A stretch of DNA of 24,115 nt from the NCBI GenBank assembly GCA_963545035.1, contig CAUUHU010000006.1, forward strand, positions 1-24,115, read 5' to 3'. Both the position numbers and the translations under genes were made by a program. The stretch is from Nanogingivalis sp963545035. GTDB lineage: Bacteria; Patescibacteriota; Saccharimonadia; Saccharimonadales; Saccharimonadaceae. Position 1 is the first letter of the stretch; the number at the start of each line of letters is the position of its first letter. The notes under the pieces are model-generated. The model made no database searches and had not been told where the DNA came from. It saw nothing but the letters and a program-made list of their open reading frames with translations. Below, one piece after another: positions 1 to 7,803 of this stretch.

Positions 1-1154
1 GAGTTTACAATAACACCTTCACCATGATAGCAGATCTCACCATCTGAAATTTCTTCTGGTTTTTCAACAACCTTAACAATATCAAGATCGAACTTTTTAG
101 CGAATTCATAATCGCGCTCGTCGTGTGCAGGAACAGCCATGACTGCGCCCTCGCCATATCCACCAAGAACATAGTCACTGACCCAGATTGGGATCCTCTT
201 ACCGTTCGCCGGATTTACAGCATAACTACCAGTAAAAATACCCGTTTTTTGTTTATTCTCTTGGCGCTCGATCTCTGTCTTTTTCAAAGATTCTTTTTTA
301 TATCCTTCAACTTTAGCTTTTGTTAAGTTGTTAACTAACCTATCAAGAAGTGGGTGTTCAGGCGCGACTGTCAAGAAAGTCACCCCAAAGAGTGTGTCTG
401 GACGAGTTGTGAAAACCTTAATTTTTCCACCCTTCGCTCCGCCTTCGACAACCTCAAATTCAATTTCTGCACCCTTAGATTTACCAATCCAATTTCGCTG
501 CATTGTTTTAATTTTTTCAGGCCAGTCAAGATTGTCAATATCCTCCAAGAGCTCATCAGCATAAGCCGTAATTCTGAAAAACCATTGAGTCATTCGCTTT
601 TTTGTGACCTCTTCGCCGCATCGCCAGCAACGCCCATTTTCAACCTGCTCGTTAGCAAGAACAGTTTTATCATTATCGCACCACCACTGGTAACTTTCTT
701 TTCGGTAAGCCAAACCTTTTTTATATAATTCTCGAAAAATCCACTGCGTCCATTTATAATATTCTGGATTTGAAGTGTTGATTTCTCGCGACCAATCGAT
801 TGAAATACCAAGACGCTTGAATTGTTTTTTAAAGTTGGCGATATTTGTTTTTGTTGCTTCTTGCGGTGAAATTCCAGTTTTAATTGCATAATTTTCAGCT
901 GGCAAACCAAAAGTGTCCCAACCAATTGGGTTTAATACATTCTTTCCTTGCTGTCGATAAAACCTCGCGATTGAATCCACAATAGTATAGCTTCGTGCAT
1001 GCCCCGTATGAAGTCCGGCGCCACTTGGATACGGGAACATTCCCGAAATATACATTTTTTGTTTCGAAGGGTCAGCTTCAACCTCATAAAGCTTTGAGTC
1101 GTCCCATTTTTTTTGCCATTTTGCTTCAATTTCAATCGGATTATATCTTTTCAT
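1..1154 (-). CDS. leuS: Leucyl-tRNA synthetase, N-terminal part (cut by window edge)
   Basis: Class I synthetase that attaches leucine to tRNA-Leu in the cytoplasm. The 384 residues present read without a stop to the left edge; a full LeuRS has about 800-870 residues, so roughly the C-terminal half lies outside. Seen: the signature YPSGAGLHTGHARSYT with HTGH (about residues 49-52) as the HIGH motif, NPIGWDTFGLPAENYA, the zinc-region stretch TVLANEQVENGRCWRCG, and TTRPDTLFG at the start of the CP1 editing domain. The KMSKS motif and anticodon-binding domain are beyond the edge. The ATG at 1154 follows ligA by 50 bases and has no convincing ribosome binding site. A -10 box ends 10 bases before it, suggesting an own promoter and almost no leader. 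Identification is secure. Confidence 0.96.
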   Translation of the reverse strand, partial: MKRYNPIEIEAKWQKKWDDSKLYEVEADPSKQKMYISGMFPYPSGAGLHTGHARSYTIVDSIARFYRQQGKNVLNPIGWDTFGLPAENYAIKTGISPQEATKTNIANFKKQFKRLGISIDWSREINTSNPEYYKWTQWIFRELYKKGLAYRKESYQWWCDNDKTVLANEQVENGRCWRCGEEVTKKRMTQWFFRITAYADELLEDIDNLDWPEKIKTMQRNWIGKSKGAEIEFEVVEGGAKGGKIKVFTTRPDTLFGVTFLTVAPEHPLLDRLVNNLTKAKVEGYKKESLKKTEIERQENKQKTGIFTGSYAVNPANGKRIPIWVSDYVLGGYGEGAVMAVPAHDERDYEFAKKFDLDIVKVVEKPEEISDGEICYHGEGVIVN

Positions 1155-1164
1155 ACTATCTTAT

Positions 1165-1193
1165 AGTATATCACAAAATTGCTTTTTAGAAAA
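1165..1193 (-). promoter_or_regulatory. Promoter of leuS, near-leaderless
   Basis: On the minus strand: -35 TTTTCT (1188-1193, weak), a 17-base spacer and -10 TATACT (1165-1170). The ATG of leuS begins 10 bases after the -10 box, so transcription should begin about 3-4 bases before it. No Shine-Dalgarno sequence fits in between. Confidence 0.5.
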
Positions 1194-1204
1194 CTATCCC
1201 CATC

Positions 1205-3226
1205 TTAAGACTGTATTATCTTTAAGAATTCATCTTCTTTTAAACTTTTTACACCAAGTTTTTTTGCTTTTTCAATTTTTGTGGCTCCAACTTTTTCGCC
1301 AATAACCAAAAAATCCGTTGTTTTCGAAATAGTTTTTTGGAATTTTCCACCAAGTGACTCAATTTTTTCGGCTGCTCGTTCGCGCGACATTTCTTTCAAC
1401 GTCCCGGTGATCACAAAATTCTTGCCACTTAAAATCCCCTCATTTTTTGCAAAATTTTGCACTTTTACACCAAAATCAAACATTTTATTTAAAATTCGTA
1501 AGTTCTCATCATCGCTAAAATACGCCAAAATACTTTCGGCTACTTTTTTGCCAATTCCATCAATAGATAATAGATCTTCCAGTTCGGCATTTTGAAGTTT
1601 CTCAAAACTAACAAACTTTTCCGCCAAAATTTTTGCAGTTTCGCCTCCGACATAACGAACGCCTAGTGCTGCAATAAATTTCGCAAGTTCAGGATTTTTT
1701 GAAGACTCAATCGCTTGAAGTAAATTATTTACAGAAAGGTCCGCAAAGCGCTCAAGCTTCAGTAAATCGTTCCTCTGAAGATTATAAATATCTGCTAGAT
1801 CTCTAATCAAACCTTTTTCAACTAATAAATCTACATTTTTCTCACCCAAATTCTCAATATCGAGACCTGCTTTCGAAGCGTAGAAGGTAATAGTTTTTTT
1901 AAGGATTAGATCGGAATTTAAACCTTTCGCGCGATACGCAACCTCACCTTCTGGACGATAAAATTCTATTTCAGGAAACTGTTTTGAAAGCTCTTCCTCA
2001 AAATTAAAAATTTCAGCATTTTTCGGACGAAGCTCTGGCAAAACTCGCAAAATCTTTGGAATAATATCGCCCGCCTTAAAGACAACTACCGTATCTCCAA
2101 TTCTAATATCTAGTCGTGAAATTTCGTCAGCATTATGGAGGCTAGCGTGACGAACAGTGGTTCCAGCAAGCTGGATTGGTGAAAAAACCGCAACAGGAGT
2201 TGCTATTCCTGTTCGACCAATTGAAATCACAATATCTGAGACCACCGCGGTAGCCTCTTCTGGAGAATACTTAAACGCAATCGCCGCACGTGGCTGCTTG
2301 CCAACTACCCCAAGTTTCGAAAACTTATCGCGATCATTAATTTTCACAACCAAACCATCTGTATTAAACGGAAGTTCTTTTCTTCTCTCACTCCAAAACT
2401 CAATAAAATCAATAACGCTTTTAATTCCTGTGATTTCTTTAGCTTGCTCATTAACTGAAAAGCCAAGATTTTTTAATGCCGAGTAGGCAAACTCATTAGT
2501 TTTAATTTCTTCAGGATTTTCACGAATAATATCATAAGCTCGAAAATGCAACGGTCGAGAGGCTGTAATTGAAGGATCTAGCTGACGAATTGTTCCTGCA
2601 GCCAAATTACGCGGATTCGCAAATTCAGGATCTCCCCGCTCCTTTCGAGCTTTATTTATCCTAGCAAAATCATCCTTTAAGATTACAATTTCACCACGAA
2701 CTTCAGTTCTACCATTTTCGAAAAAAGCAAATTCTTTTTCTGCTTGCAAAAAGAATGGGATATTTTTAATAGTCCGCACATTACTTGATACGTCTTCACC
2801 AACAAAAGAATCACCTCGAGTCACAGCTCGCACAAACTCACCATTTTCAAAAATTAGAGAACAAGCTAGCCCGTCCATTTTTATATCCGCAAAAAAAACA
2901 TCTTCTAGCGTTGGGTCTATTTTTTTAATTCGCTCAAACCATTCAATAATCTCACTATCACTAAAAACATCGTTCAAACTCAGCATTCTACTAGCATGTT
3001 CAACTTTTGCGAAACCGCCCTTTACAGCATTTCCAACTCTTTGGGTTGGGGAATTTTTTGATATAAGTTCAGGATATTCAACTTCTATTTTTTTTAATTC
3101 TGAAAATAATGAATCATAAACAGAGTCTGGAACGCTTGCATTGTCGAGTGTGTGATATTCGAAAGAGTATTGATTTAATAATTTTACCAAATCTTGATAT
3201 CTATTTTTTTTATTTATTATCGCCAT
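1205..3226 (-). CDS. ligA: NAD-dependent DNA ligase LigA, lacking zinc-finger cysteines
   Basis: Seals nicks in replication and repair using NAD+. The protein has 673 residues, normal for the family. Domains in order: Ia/adenylation with the lysine motif ADIKMDG (K116 is the nucleotidyl lysine), OB fold, the region where a four-cysteine zinc finger normally sits, helix-hairpin-helix repeats (LGVRYVGGETAKILAEKF; IDGIGKKVAESILAYF) and a C-terminal BRCT domain beginning near SGKNFVITGTLKEMS. Odd: in the zinc-finger region the usual CPxCG...C...CPAQ pattern is replaced by FPEIEFYRPEGEVAYRAKG and no cysteine remains. The ATG at 3226 is preferred over an in-frame start 48 bases upstream because GAAGGA sits just before it. 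It overlaps the end of the upstream membrane-protein gene by 17 bases, implying translational coupling. Confidence 0.97.
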   Translation of the reverse strand: MAIINKKNRYQDLVKLLNQYSFEYHTLDNASVPDSVYDSLFSELKKIEVEYPELISKNSPTQRVGNAVKGGFAKVEHASRMLSLNDVFSDSEIIEWFERIKKIDPTLEDVFFADIKMDGLACSLIFENGEFVRAVTRGDSFVGEDVSSNVRTIKNIPFFLQAEKEFAFFENGRTEVRGEIVILKDDFARINKARKERGDPEFANPRNLAAGTIRQLDPSITASRPLHFRAYDIIRENPEEIKTNEFAYSALKNLGFSVNEQAKEITGIKSVIDFIEFWSERRKELPFNTDGLVVKINDRDKFSKLGVVGKQPRAAIAFKYSPEEATAVVSDIVISIGRTGIATPVAVFSPIQLAGTTVRHASLHNADEISRLDIRIGDTVVVFKAGDIIPKILRVLPELRPKNAEIFNFEEELSKQFPEIEFYRPEGEVAYRAKGLNSDLILKKTITFYASKAGLDIENLGEKNVDLLVEKGLIRDLADIYNLQRNDLLKLERFADLSVNNLLQAIESSKNPELAKFIAALGVRYVGGETAKILAEKFVSFEKLQNAELEDLLSIDGIGKKVAESILAYFSDDENLRILNKMFDFGVKVQNFAKNEGILSGKNFVITGTLKEMSRERAAEKIESLGGKFQKTISKTTDFLVIGEKVGATKIEKAKKLGVKSLKEDEFLKIIQS

Positions 3227-4289
3227 CAATAATCCTTCTATATAGAGTATAGATATACACAGAACTAAATACACAAGAAAAACAAGACATTATTAACATC
3301 ACTATTGGAACCACTGGGAGTTTTGTAAAAATCTCGTTTACAGAAACTAGCCAATTCATTAGCATAATTACAGGAATCACTATTACCGACCATAAAACAG
3401 CAATAATAAAAATTAGGAATAAGATTCGTTTTAAAATAGCCAACCTTCTCTGAGAAACCATATCCCCAGCAATTTTCAATGCTTTCATTGGGTATGTTCC
3501 AGGGATAGTAACAATAATCATCGCAAAAAAAGACCCTATAACCCAAAAAATAGATATTGAAATTAAAAGCAGCATAGCAGCAAAAAATAGCATTTGCTCA
3601 GCTCCACCAGAAAGAAGATTTGTTGTTCTCGCAGCCGAACCGATGATAGTTGCAAAAAATGCTGGAATTAGCTGAGAGATTATAACAACAGCAATTACCG
3701 TCATCGGTATAATTGGCGCACCGCAAGAATATAATGCATCACGAAGGTTAAAATTTCTATTACCATTCATTAGATTACGACAAATTTGAACACTAGCCAA
3801 CCAAATAAACAAAATTATGATAAAGAAAAGTAATTGCTGCGCCTCATTTGGTGACTGAACAAGACCACCACTGCTAAAACTGGCAGCCATAACCAACCCC
3901 GCCTTACCAATTTCGCCCCAGAAACCCTGGAAATTACCACCATTTGTCGTATCCGCAACAGTCTGTAAACTTGAAATAAAATTTTGATCCATTAATCCAA
4001 TGAGAACAATGCCTGCAAGAGCAGATAGCAACACTAAAGAAGCGAACATTTTTTTATTTTCACGAATCAACCCAAAAACATCGCCCATCATCTTCCAATA
4101 ACCGCCAATATCTAATGGCCTAATAAAATCTCTTCTTTTCGAAACTCGGAAACTTCTGTGGGGACGGCGAGATTTAAAGTTTCGAAACCTTATTACTATA
4201 TTTTTTCGCATAAAAATTCTTGCACTAATCCACCAAAAATAGACTAAACTAATTTGTTTCTCGTTTGAACTTAGAATTCTCTTTTTCAT
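3210..4289 (-). CDS. Conserved-looking 6-TM membrane protein, function unknown
   Basis: I do not recognise a named family. The 359-residue protein has a strongly basic, Arg/Lys-rich cytoplasmic N-terminus (about residues 1-80, for example RFRNFKSRRPHRSFRVSKRR). About six hydrophobic segments follow: near residues 83-101, the LLFFIIILFIWLASVQI stretch, PIIPMTVIAVVIISQLIPAF, LFFAAMLLLISISIFWVIG, FLIFIIAVLWSVIVIPVIML and VVPIVMLIMSCFSCVFSSVY. A Gly/Asn/Ser-rich loop lies between the first two. The ATG follows the htpX stop directly (TAAATG), with GAGGT six bases upstream, so the two genes are co-translated. Its end overlaps the ligA start. The link to LemA/HtpX suggests an envelope role, but that is only guilt by association. 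Confidence 0.85.
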   Translation of the reverse strand: MKKRILSSNEKQISLVYFWWISARIFMRKNIVIRFRNFKSRRPHRSFRVSKRRDFIRPLDIGGYWKMMGDVFGLIRENKKMFASLVLLSALAGIVLIGLMDQNFISSLQTVADTTNGGNFQGFWGEIGKAGLVMAASFSSGGLVQSPNEAQQLLFFIIILFIWLASVQICRNLMNGNRNFNLRDALYSCGAPIIPMTVIAVVIISQLIPAFFATIIGSAARTTNLLSGGAEQMLFFAAMLLLISISIFWVIGSFFAMIIVTIPGTYPMKALKIAGDMVSQRRLAILKRILFLIFIIAVLWSVIVIPVIMLMNWLVSVNEIFTKLPVVPIVMLIMSCFSCVFSSVYIYTLYRRIIDGDNK

Positions 4290-5165
4290 TTATAACCTCG
4301 AACTGTTGTCTTTTAATCTTGAAATTCTATCATCTATTGATGGGTGTGTTGAAAATAAATTTTGAAAAAAACTGCGCTTCATCGGATTAACTATAAACAG
4401 ATTTGCTGTTGTAGAGTTCTGCTTCCCGAGTGGCTTTTCGTTATTTTTTAGTTTTTGAAGGGCTCTAATCATCCCTTCAGGATATCTTGTAAGTGAAACA
4501 GCAGTCGCATCAGCTAAAAATTCGCGCTGGCGAGAAATTGCAAGTCGTGTAATCAATGCCAAAAGAGGTGATATCATCACAAACAACAAGCCCAAAACCA
4601 CAATCAACGGATTTCGGTTATCATTTTCATCGTCACTCCAAATAAAAATCCTCAACGCTACCTCTGAAATTAGCTCAATAGCAGAAGTTAACGCTACGGC
4701 AGCCATTGAAACTCTAATATCATAATTCTTAATATGCGACATCTCATGAGCGACGACAGCTTCTAGCTCACTTTTATCCATGATATTTAAAAGTCCGGTA
4801 GTTGTGCATATTATTGCTTTTTCGGGGTTGGTTCCGGCCGCAAAAGCATTAGGTGAGTCATCATCTATTATATACAACTTGGGCATAGGCAAGCCTGCAG
4901 TTATAGATATAGTCTCTGCTGCAGCATAAAATCCAGGAGCGATATCCCTAGAGACCGGCTTTGCGCCATTCATATATAGAACAATAGTCTTCGAAATATT
5001 ATATTGAACTAATGAATATAATATCGAGCATATTAATAAAATTAAAAAAATATGATCATTTTTATAAATATACGAAAAATATAGCCCAATTCCTGAAATT
5101 ATCGCGATAAATACCATAAATATTATTACAGTATTACGCTTATTCTCAGATATTGAGCTATACAC
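4290..5165 (-). CDS. htpX: HtpX-like membrane zinc metalloprotease (M48B)
   Basis: A membrane-embedded zinc protease that cleaves misfolded or damaged membrane proteins, usually in envelope stress. At 291 residues it matches the family's typical length (about 280-300). Seen: two N-terminal membrane segments (about 14-33 and 38-54), the zinc motif HEMSH (residues 140-144), two further hydrophobic segments (about 150-172 and 187-208), and the third zinc ligand in REFLADA (E215). Near the end, THPSIDDRISRL is the typical C-terminal HtpX/M48 motif. The start codon is GTG: a strong ribosome binding site, GAGGTG, lies 8 bases upstream and overlaps the end of lemA. lemA and htpX adjacency is a recurrent arrangement in bacteria. 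Function is confident; substrates are unknown. Confidence 0.94.
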   Translation of the reverse strand: MYSSISENKRNTVIIFMVFIAIISGIGLYFSYIYKNDHIFLILLICSILYSLVQYNISKTIVLYMNGAKPVSRDIAPGFYAAAETISITAGLPMPKLYIIDDDSPNAFAAGTNPEKAIICTTTGLLNIMDKSELEAVVAHEMSHIKNYDIRVSMAAVALTSAIELISEVALRIFIWSDDENDNRNPLIVVLGLLFVMISPLLALITRLAISRQREFLADATAVSLTRYPEGMIRALQKLKNNEKPLGKQNSTTANLFIVNPMKRSFFQNLFSTHPSIDDRISRLKDNSSRL

Positions 5166-5181
5166 CTTTAAAACACCTCTT

Positions 5182-5745
5182 TTAGAATTTTACCTGAGGG
5201 GCGTTCTCAACAGATTTTCGATCTTCAACTTCAAAGAAATCTCTTTTTTCAAAACCTAATTTTCGAGCAAATACGTTCGTTGGAAATGTTTTAATTTTAA
5301 TATTTAAGTCTCGAACACCGCCATTATAAAATCGTCGTGCACCCTGAATTTTATCTTCAATCTCTTGTTGTTGTTGTTGGAACTGAATGAAACCTTCATT
5401 AGCTTTTAGTTCTGGGTAATTTTCAGCAACAGCAAACAATCGCCCAAGGGCTTGAGTCATTTCGCCCTCAGCTTTAGCTGCCGCTACAACATCGTTTCCA
5501 GCACCCATCAAACCTGCGCGCGCAGAACTCACGTTTTCAAAAACTTCCTTTTCGTGTTCGGCGTAACCTTTTACGGTTTCAACAAGATTTGGAATCAAAT
5601 CGGCTCGATATTTTAACTGAATAGCTATATCGCTCCATGCCTCTTCAACCCGTTCGTTCAACCGAACAAGGGCATTATATTGGCCCCAAATAAATAAGCC
5701 GATCAATACAGCGATCGCGATAATTATAATAATTGCAATTGACAT
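5182..5745 (-). CDS. lemA: LemA family membrane protein
   Basis: The 187-residue protein starts with one hydrophobic segment (about residues 3-20), then a helical domain typical of LemA: YNALVRLNERVEEAWSDI, the RADLIPNLVETVKGYA core, a glutamine run FQQQQQEIEDKIQ and ARRFYNGGVRDLNIKIKTFP. LemA proteins are single-pass, with a four-helix bundle. Their biochemical role is not settled, though they often sit beside HtpX-type proteases or TPM-domain proteins. Here htpX follows after 16 bases. The start ATG has AGGAG about 12 bases upstream, a rather long spacing. The gene begins 30 bases after tRNA-Leu, so it may be co-transcribed from the strong tRNA promoter. Confidence 0.95.
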   Translation of the reverse strand: MSIAIIIIIAIAVLIGLFIWGQYNALVRLNERVEEAWSDIAIQLKYRADLIPNLVETVKGYAEHEKEVFENVSSARAGLMGAGNDVVAAAKAEGEMTQALGRLFAVAENYPELKANEGFIQFQQQQQEIEDKIQGARRFYNGGVRDLNIKIKTFPTNVFARKLGFEKRDFFEVEDRKSVENAPQVKF

Positions 5746-5775
5746 TTTTCTTAAATTCTCCTACTGTCGTTATTT

Positions 5776-5863
5776 TGGTGCGCAAGGCGGGAATCGAACC
5801 CGCACGACTGTTTAGGTCAAGGGATTTTAAGTCCCTCGCGTCTACCAATTCCGCCACTCGCGC
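5776..5863 (-). tRNA. tRNA-Leu (anticodon UAA)
   Basis: Read on the minus strand, the acceptor arm GCGCGAG pairs with CTTGCGC (one G-U pair), followed by discriminator A and an encoded CCA. The anticodon loop CTTAAAA lies between GGGA and TCCC, giving anticodon UAA. A long type II variable arm and the T arm GCGGG-TTCGATT-CCCGC are present. The encoded CCA and long variable arm make it a complete class II leucine tRNA. No intron is seen. Confidence 0.98.
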
Positions 5864-5871
5864 ATATTTAT

Positions 5872-5900
5872 ATTTTACACGCCTCAACTATAAAAGTCAA
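5872..5900 (-). promoter_or_regulatory. Promoter of tRNA-Leu (and probably lemA)
   Basis: On the minus strand: -35 TTGACT (5895-5900), a 17-base spacer and -10 TAAAAT (5872-5877). The tRNA 5' end lies 8 bases after the -10 box, so the primary transcript should start at or within a base or two of the mature tRNA. The -35 box and spacer are also part of an inverted repeat (5880-5904). Confidence 0.7.
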
Positions 5901-5904
5901 GGCG
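5880..5904. terminator. Hairpin overlapping the tRNA-Leu promoter; possible terminator
   Basis: CGCCTCAAC (5880-5888) and GTCAAGGCG (5896-5904) can form a 9-bp stem with two G-U pairs and a 7-base loop. It lies 13 bases beyond the end of the small 2-TM gene. It lacks a clear U-tract, so a terminator role is tentative. Confidence 0.35.
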
Positions 5905-5917
5905 CGTAATTTCATTT

Positions 5918-6232
5918 TTAAGCTTCGTCTTTGTCGAGGAGTGGTGCAATAATCATAATAAATAGAGAAAAAGCACCAAGCACTAGAAATGTAGCCCAAG
6001 CTTTCCCCATTAGTTCACCCAAGTTATTGTCTGACCAAATATTTACTAGACTGATTAGAGCACAAATCATAGCCGTAAAAATATTAAACCAAATACAAAC
6101 TTGTCGAATACTTTTTACTGTCTGGCTGTATTTCTTTTTTGCCGGAGCAGCTTGAGCGTATACTACAGCTTTCTCTACAGTATCATTCTCTCCTTTTCGA
6201 ATTTCTACAACCTTCTGTTTTTCACTATCCAT
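5918..6232 (-). CDS. Small hypothetical protein with two membrane segments
   Basis: The 104-residue protein is not recognised. It has a charged N-terminal half (about residues 1-45, Lys/Glu-rich with AAPAKKK) and two hydrophobic segments, about residues 46-64 (CIWFNIFTAMICALISLV) and 79-97 (AWATFLVLGAFSLFIMIIAP). The tail is LLDKDEA. The ATG has AAAGGA about six bases upstream, a good ribosome binding site, which supports it as a real gene. It begins 24 bases after tRNA-Cys and is probably read through from that promoter. There is no clue to function beyond membrane location. Confidence 0.75.
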   Translation of the reverse strand: MDSEKQKVVEIRKGENDTVEKAVVYAQAAPAKKKYSQTVKSIRQVCIWFNIFTAMICALISLVNIWSDNNLGELMGKAWATFLVLGAFSLFIMIIAPLLDKDEA

Positions 6233-6256
6233 ATCTATTCCTTTGCTTTAATTTTT

Positions 6257-6330
6257 TGGAGGCACCTACCGGATTTGAACCGGTGTAAACGGTTTTGCAG
6301 ACCGCTGCGTAACCACTCCGCCAAGGCGCC
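6257..6330 (-). tRNA. tRNA-Cys (anticodon GCA)
   Basis: On the minus strand, the acceptor arm GGCGCCT pairs with AGGTGCC (one G-U pair), followed by discriminator T, as expected for tRNA-Cys, and an encoded CCA. The anticodon loop CTGCAAA lies between CGGT and ACCG, giving GCA. The T arm ACCGG-TTCAAAT-CCGGT is intact. Total length is 74 bases with CCA. Confidence 0.98.
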
Positions 6331-6346
6331 AAAGTGATATAAAATG

Positions 6347-6355
6347 ATTATACCA
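6347..6355 (-). promoter_or_regulatory. Extended -10 promoter of tRNA-Cys
   Basis: Minus-strand TGGTATAAT: a TGn extension plus a perfect TATAAT (6347-6352), 16 bases before the tRNA 5' end. No good -35 box lies at 17 bases (TTTATT), as is common for extended -10 promoters. It lies between the hisS stop and tRNA-Cys. Confidence 0.6.
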
Positions 6356-6383
6356 CATACTTTTTAAAAAATAAACAGTAGCA

Positions 6384-7685
6384 CTATTTTTTTAGTATTT
6401 CTTCTAGACCGACACTTTGCCCCGTCTTCATATCCTTAAAAAAGAATGAATTTTCTAAAATCTCCCTATCACCAACAACTAAAGTATAACGAACGCCCCT
6501 CTTATCCGCAAATTTAAAAGCTTTTTTTATATTAAAATTCTCCAGTAAAACTTCAATTTTTTTACCTTGAGCACGCATCTCATCAGCAATTTCGAAAGAT
6601 TTTTTTAATTCCTGTTCACCACCCATAGGAATTACTAAATATTCAGCCTCTGAGCGCTTACTAAAACTCAAAAGGCTTAAATCTCGCAAGCACCAAAATA
6701 ACCTTGTTAGTCCAATTGAAGCACCAACACCAGGGAGTTTTTCCTTTGAATAATAGCTAGTTAAATTGTCGTATCTTCCACCGCTTGAAACTGAGCCGAT
6801 CTGCTTGAAATTATCTAGATTTGTTTCAAAAACTGTTCCAGTGTAATAATCTAATCCTCGAACAATTAACATATCAAGCTTGAAATATCGCTCCGGAACA
6901 CCCATATTTTTCAATAAACTCGAAACTTCGGAAAGCTCTACTATCCCATTATTAAAATGTTCGTTGTTTATCTTTTTCGACATATCTTTAAGGCTATTCA
7001 AAACGTCTTTACAAGAACCGGAGATATTTATAAATTCAATAATTACTGATGATTTTTCACCCAAATCTAAGTTATTTAACTGTTCAACAAACTCTTCACT
7101 TGAAATCTTCTCAGCCCGATCGATTAAAGCCATAATTTCAGAAGTTTTATCTTCAACACCTAAGCCTTCGATTAAACCGCTTATGATATTTCTATTACTA
7201 ATTCGAATCGTAAAATCACCAAAATTGAGCTCACGGAAGATATTATAGATCACGGAAATGACTTCAGCATCATAGTTTATACTCAATTTTTCACGACCAA
7301 TAACATCAATATCGCATTGATAAAATTCTCGAAAACGACCCCTCTGTGAACGTTCACCTCGATAAACTTTACCTATTTGCGAACGTTTAAACGGAAACTG
7401 CAGCTGTCCAATGTTGTCAGCAACATAACGTGCAGTCGGAACGGTTAAATCAAACCGTAAACTTAGGTCGTTATCACCTTTTTTGAAGCGATATATTTGC
7501 TTTTCAGTCTCACCACCAGCTTTAGCTAGCAAAATTTCAGTTCGCTCGATTACTGGAGTATCAATCGGCGAAAAACCAAACTTCGCGTAATTTAGTTCAA
7601 TTATATTCTTAATTCGATTAAACTCAATTTGCTCCTCAGGAAGAAGTTCCATCATTCCTGGTAATGGTTTAGTGTTGATATTCAT
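6384..7685 (-). CDS. hisS: Histidyl-tRNA synthetase
   Basis: Class II synthetase that charges tRNA-His; works as a dimer in the cytoplasm. At 433 residues it matches the bacterial norm (about 420-430). Seen: the N-terminal PLPGMMELLPEE, motif 1 region ending FSPIDTPVIERTEI, motif 2 KVYRGERSQRGRFREFYQCD, the histidine-specific motif RGLDYYTGTVFE, and GGRYDNL followed by motif 3 around PGVGASIGLTRL. A C-terminal anticodon-binding domain follows (EYLVIPMG onward). The ATG has AAGGAA seven bases upstream. Its promoter leaves a leader of roughly 27 bases, so unlike several neighbours it is not leaderless. Diverges from rarA. Confidence 0.98.
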   Translation of the reverse strand: MNINTKPLPGMMELLPEEQIEFNRIKNIIELNYAKFGFSPIDTPVIERTEILLAKAGGETEKQIYRFKKGDNDLSLRFDLTVPTARYVADNIGQLQFPFKRSQIGKVYRGERSQRGRFREFYQCDIDVIGREKLSINYDAEVISVIYNIFRELNFGDFTIRISNRNIISGLIEGLGVEDKTSEIMALIDRAEKISSEEFVEQLNNLDLGEKSSVIIEFINISGSCKDVLNSLKDMSKKINNEHFNNGIVELSEVSSLLKNMGVPERYFKLDMLIVRGLDYYTGTVFETNLDNFKQIGSVSSGGRYDNLTSYYSKEKLPGVGASIGLTRLFWCLRDLSLLSFSKRSEAEYLVIPMGGEQELKKSFEIADEMRAQGKKIEVLLENFNIKKAFKFADKRGVRYTLVVGDREILENSFFFKDMKTGQSVGLEEILKK

Positions 7686-7718
7686 AAATATTCCTTATTT
7701 CTTCAATTTTATCTTTAA

Positions 7719-7747
7719 ATAATACCATATTTTTATGTTTTTTTCAA
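7719..7747 (-). promoter_or_regulatory. Promoter of hisS
   Basis: Minus strand: -35 TTGAAA (7742-7747), a 17-base spacer and -10 TATTAT (7719-7724) with TGG just before it (extended -10). Expected start near 7712, about 27 bases before the ATG, leaving room for the AAGGAA ribosome binding site. Confidence 0.7.
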
Positions 7748-7765
7748 TTTTAGAGATTGCATTTT

Positions 7766-7794
7766 TTGATAATTATCTTCAAAAATGCTATAAT
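7766..7794 (+). promoter_or_regulatory. Promoter of rarA, leaderless
   Basis: -35 TTGATA (7766-7771), a 17-base spacer and -10 TATAAT (7789-7794) with TGC before it (extended -10). The ATG at 7804 follows 9 bases after the -10 box, so transcription should begin about 2-3 bases before the start codon. No ribosome binding site fits. This also shows that the longer in-frame start at 7735 is not used. Confidence 0.8.
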
Positions 7795-7803
7795 ATTTTT
7801 AAT

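Noticed and set aside
3227..3274. Longer LigA start with a 16-residue hydrophobic extension
   Set aside because: GAAGGA supports the ATG at 3226, LigA has no such extension, and the region codes for the upstream membrane protein.
5675..5887. A 70-codon reading frame with VAELVDARDLKS-like text
   Set aside because: This is the well-known false translation of a leucine tRNA; it covers tRNA-Leu(UAA) completely.
7735..7803. N-terminal extension of rarA
   Set aside because: The -35 and -10 boxes of the rarA promoter lie inside it, and RarA proteins begin near the PLAEKMRP block.
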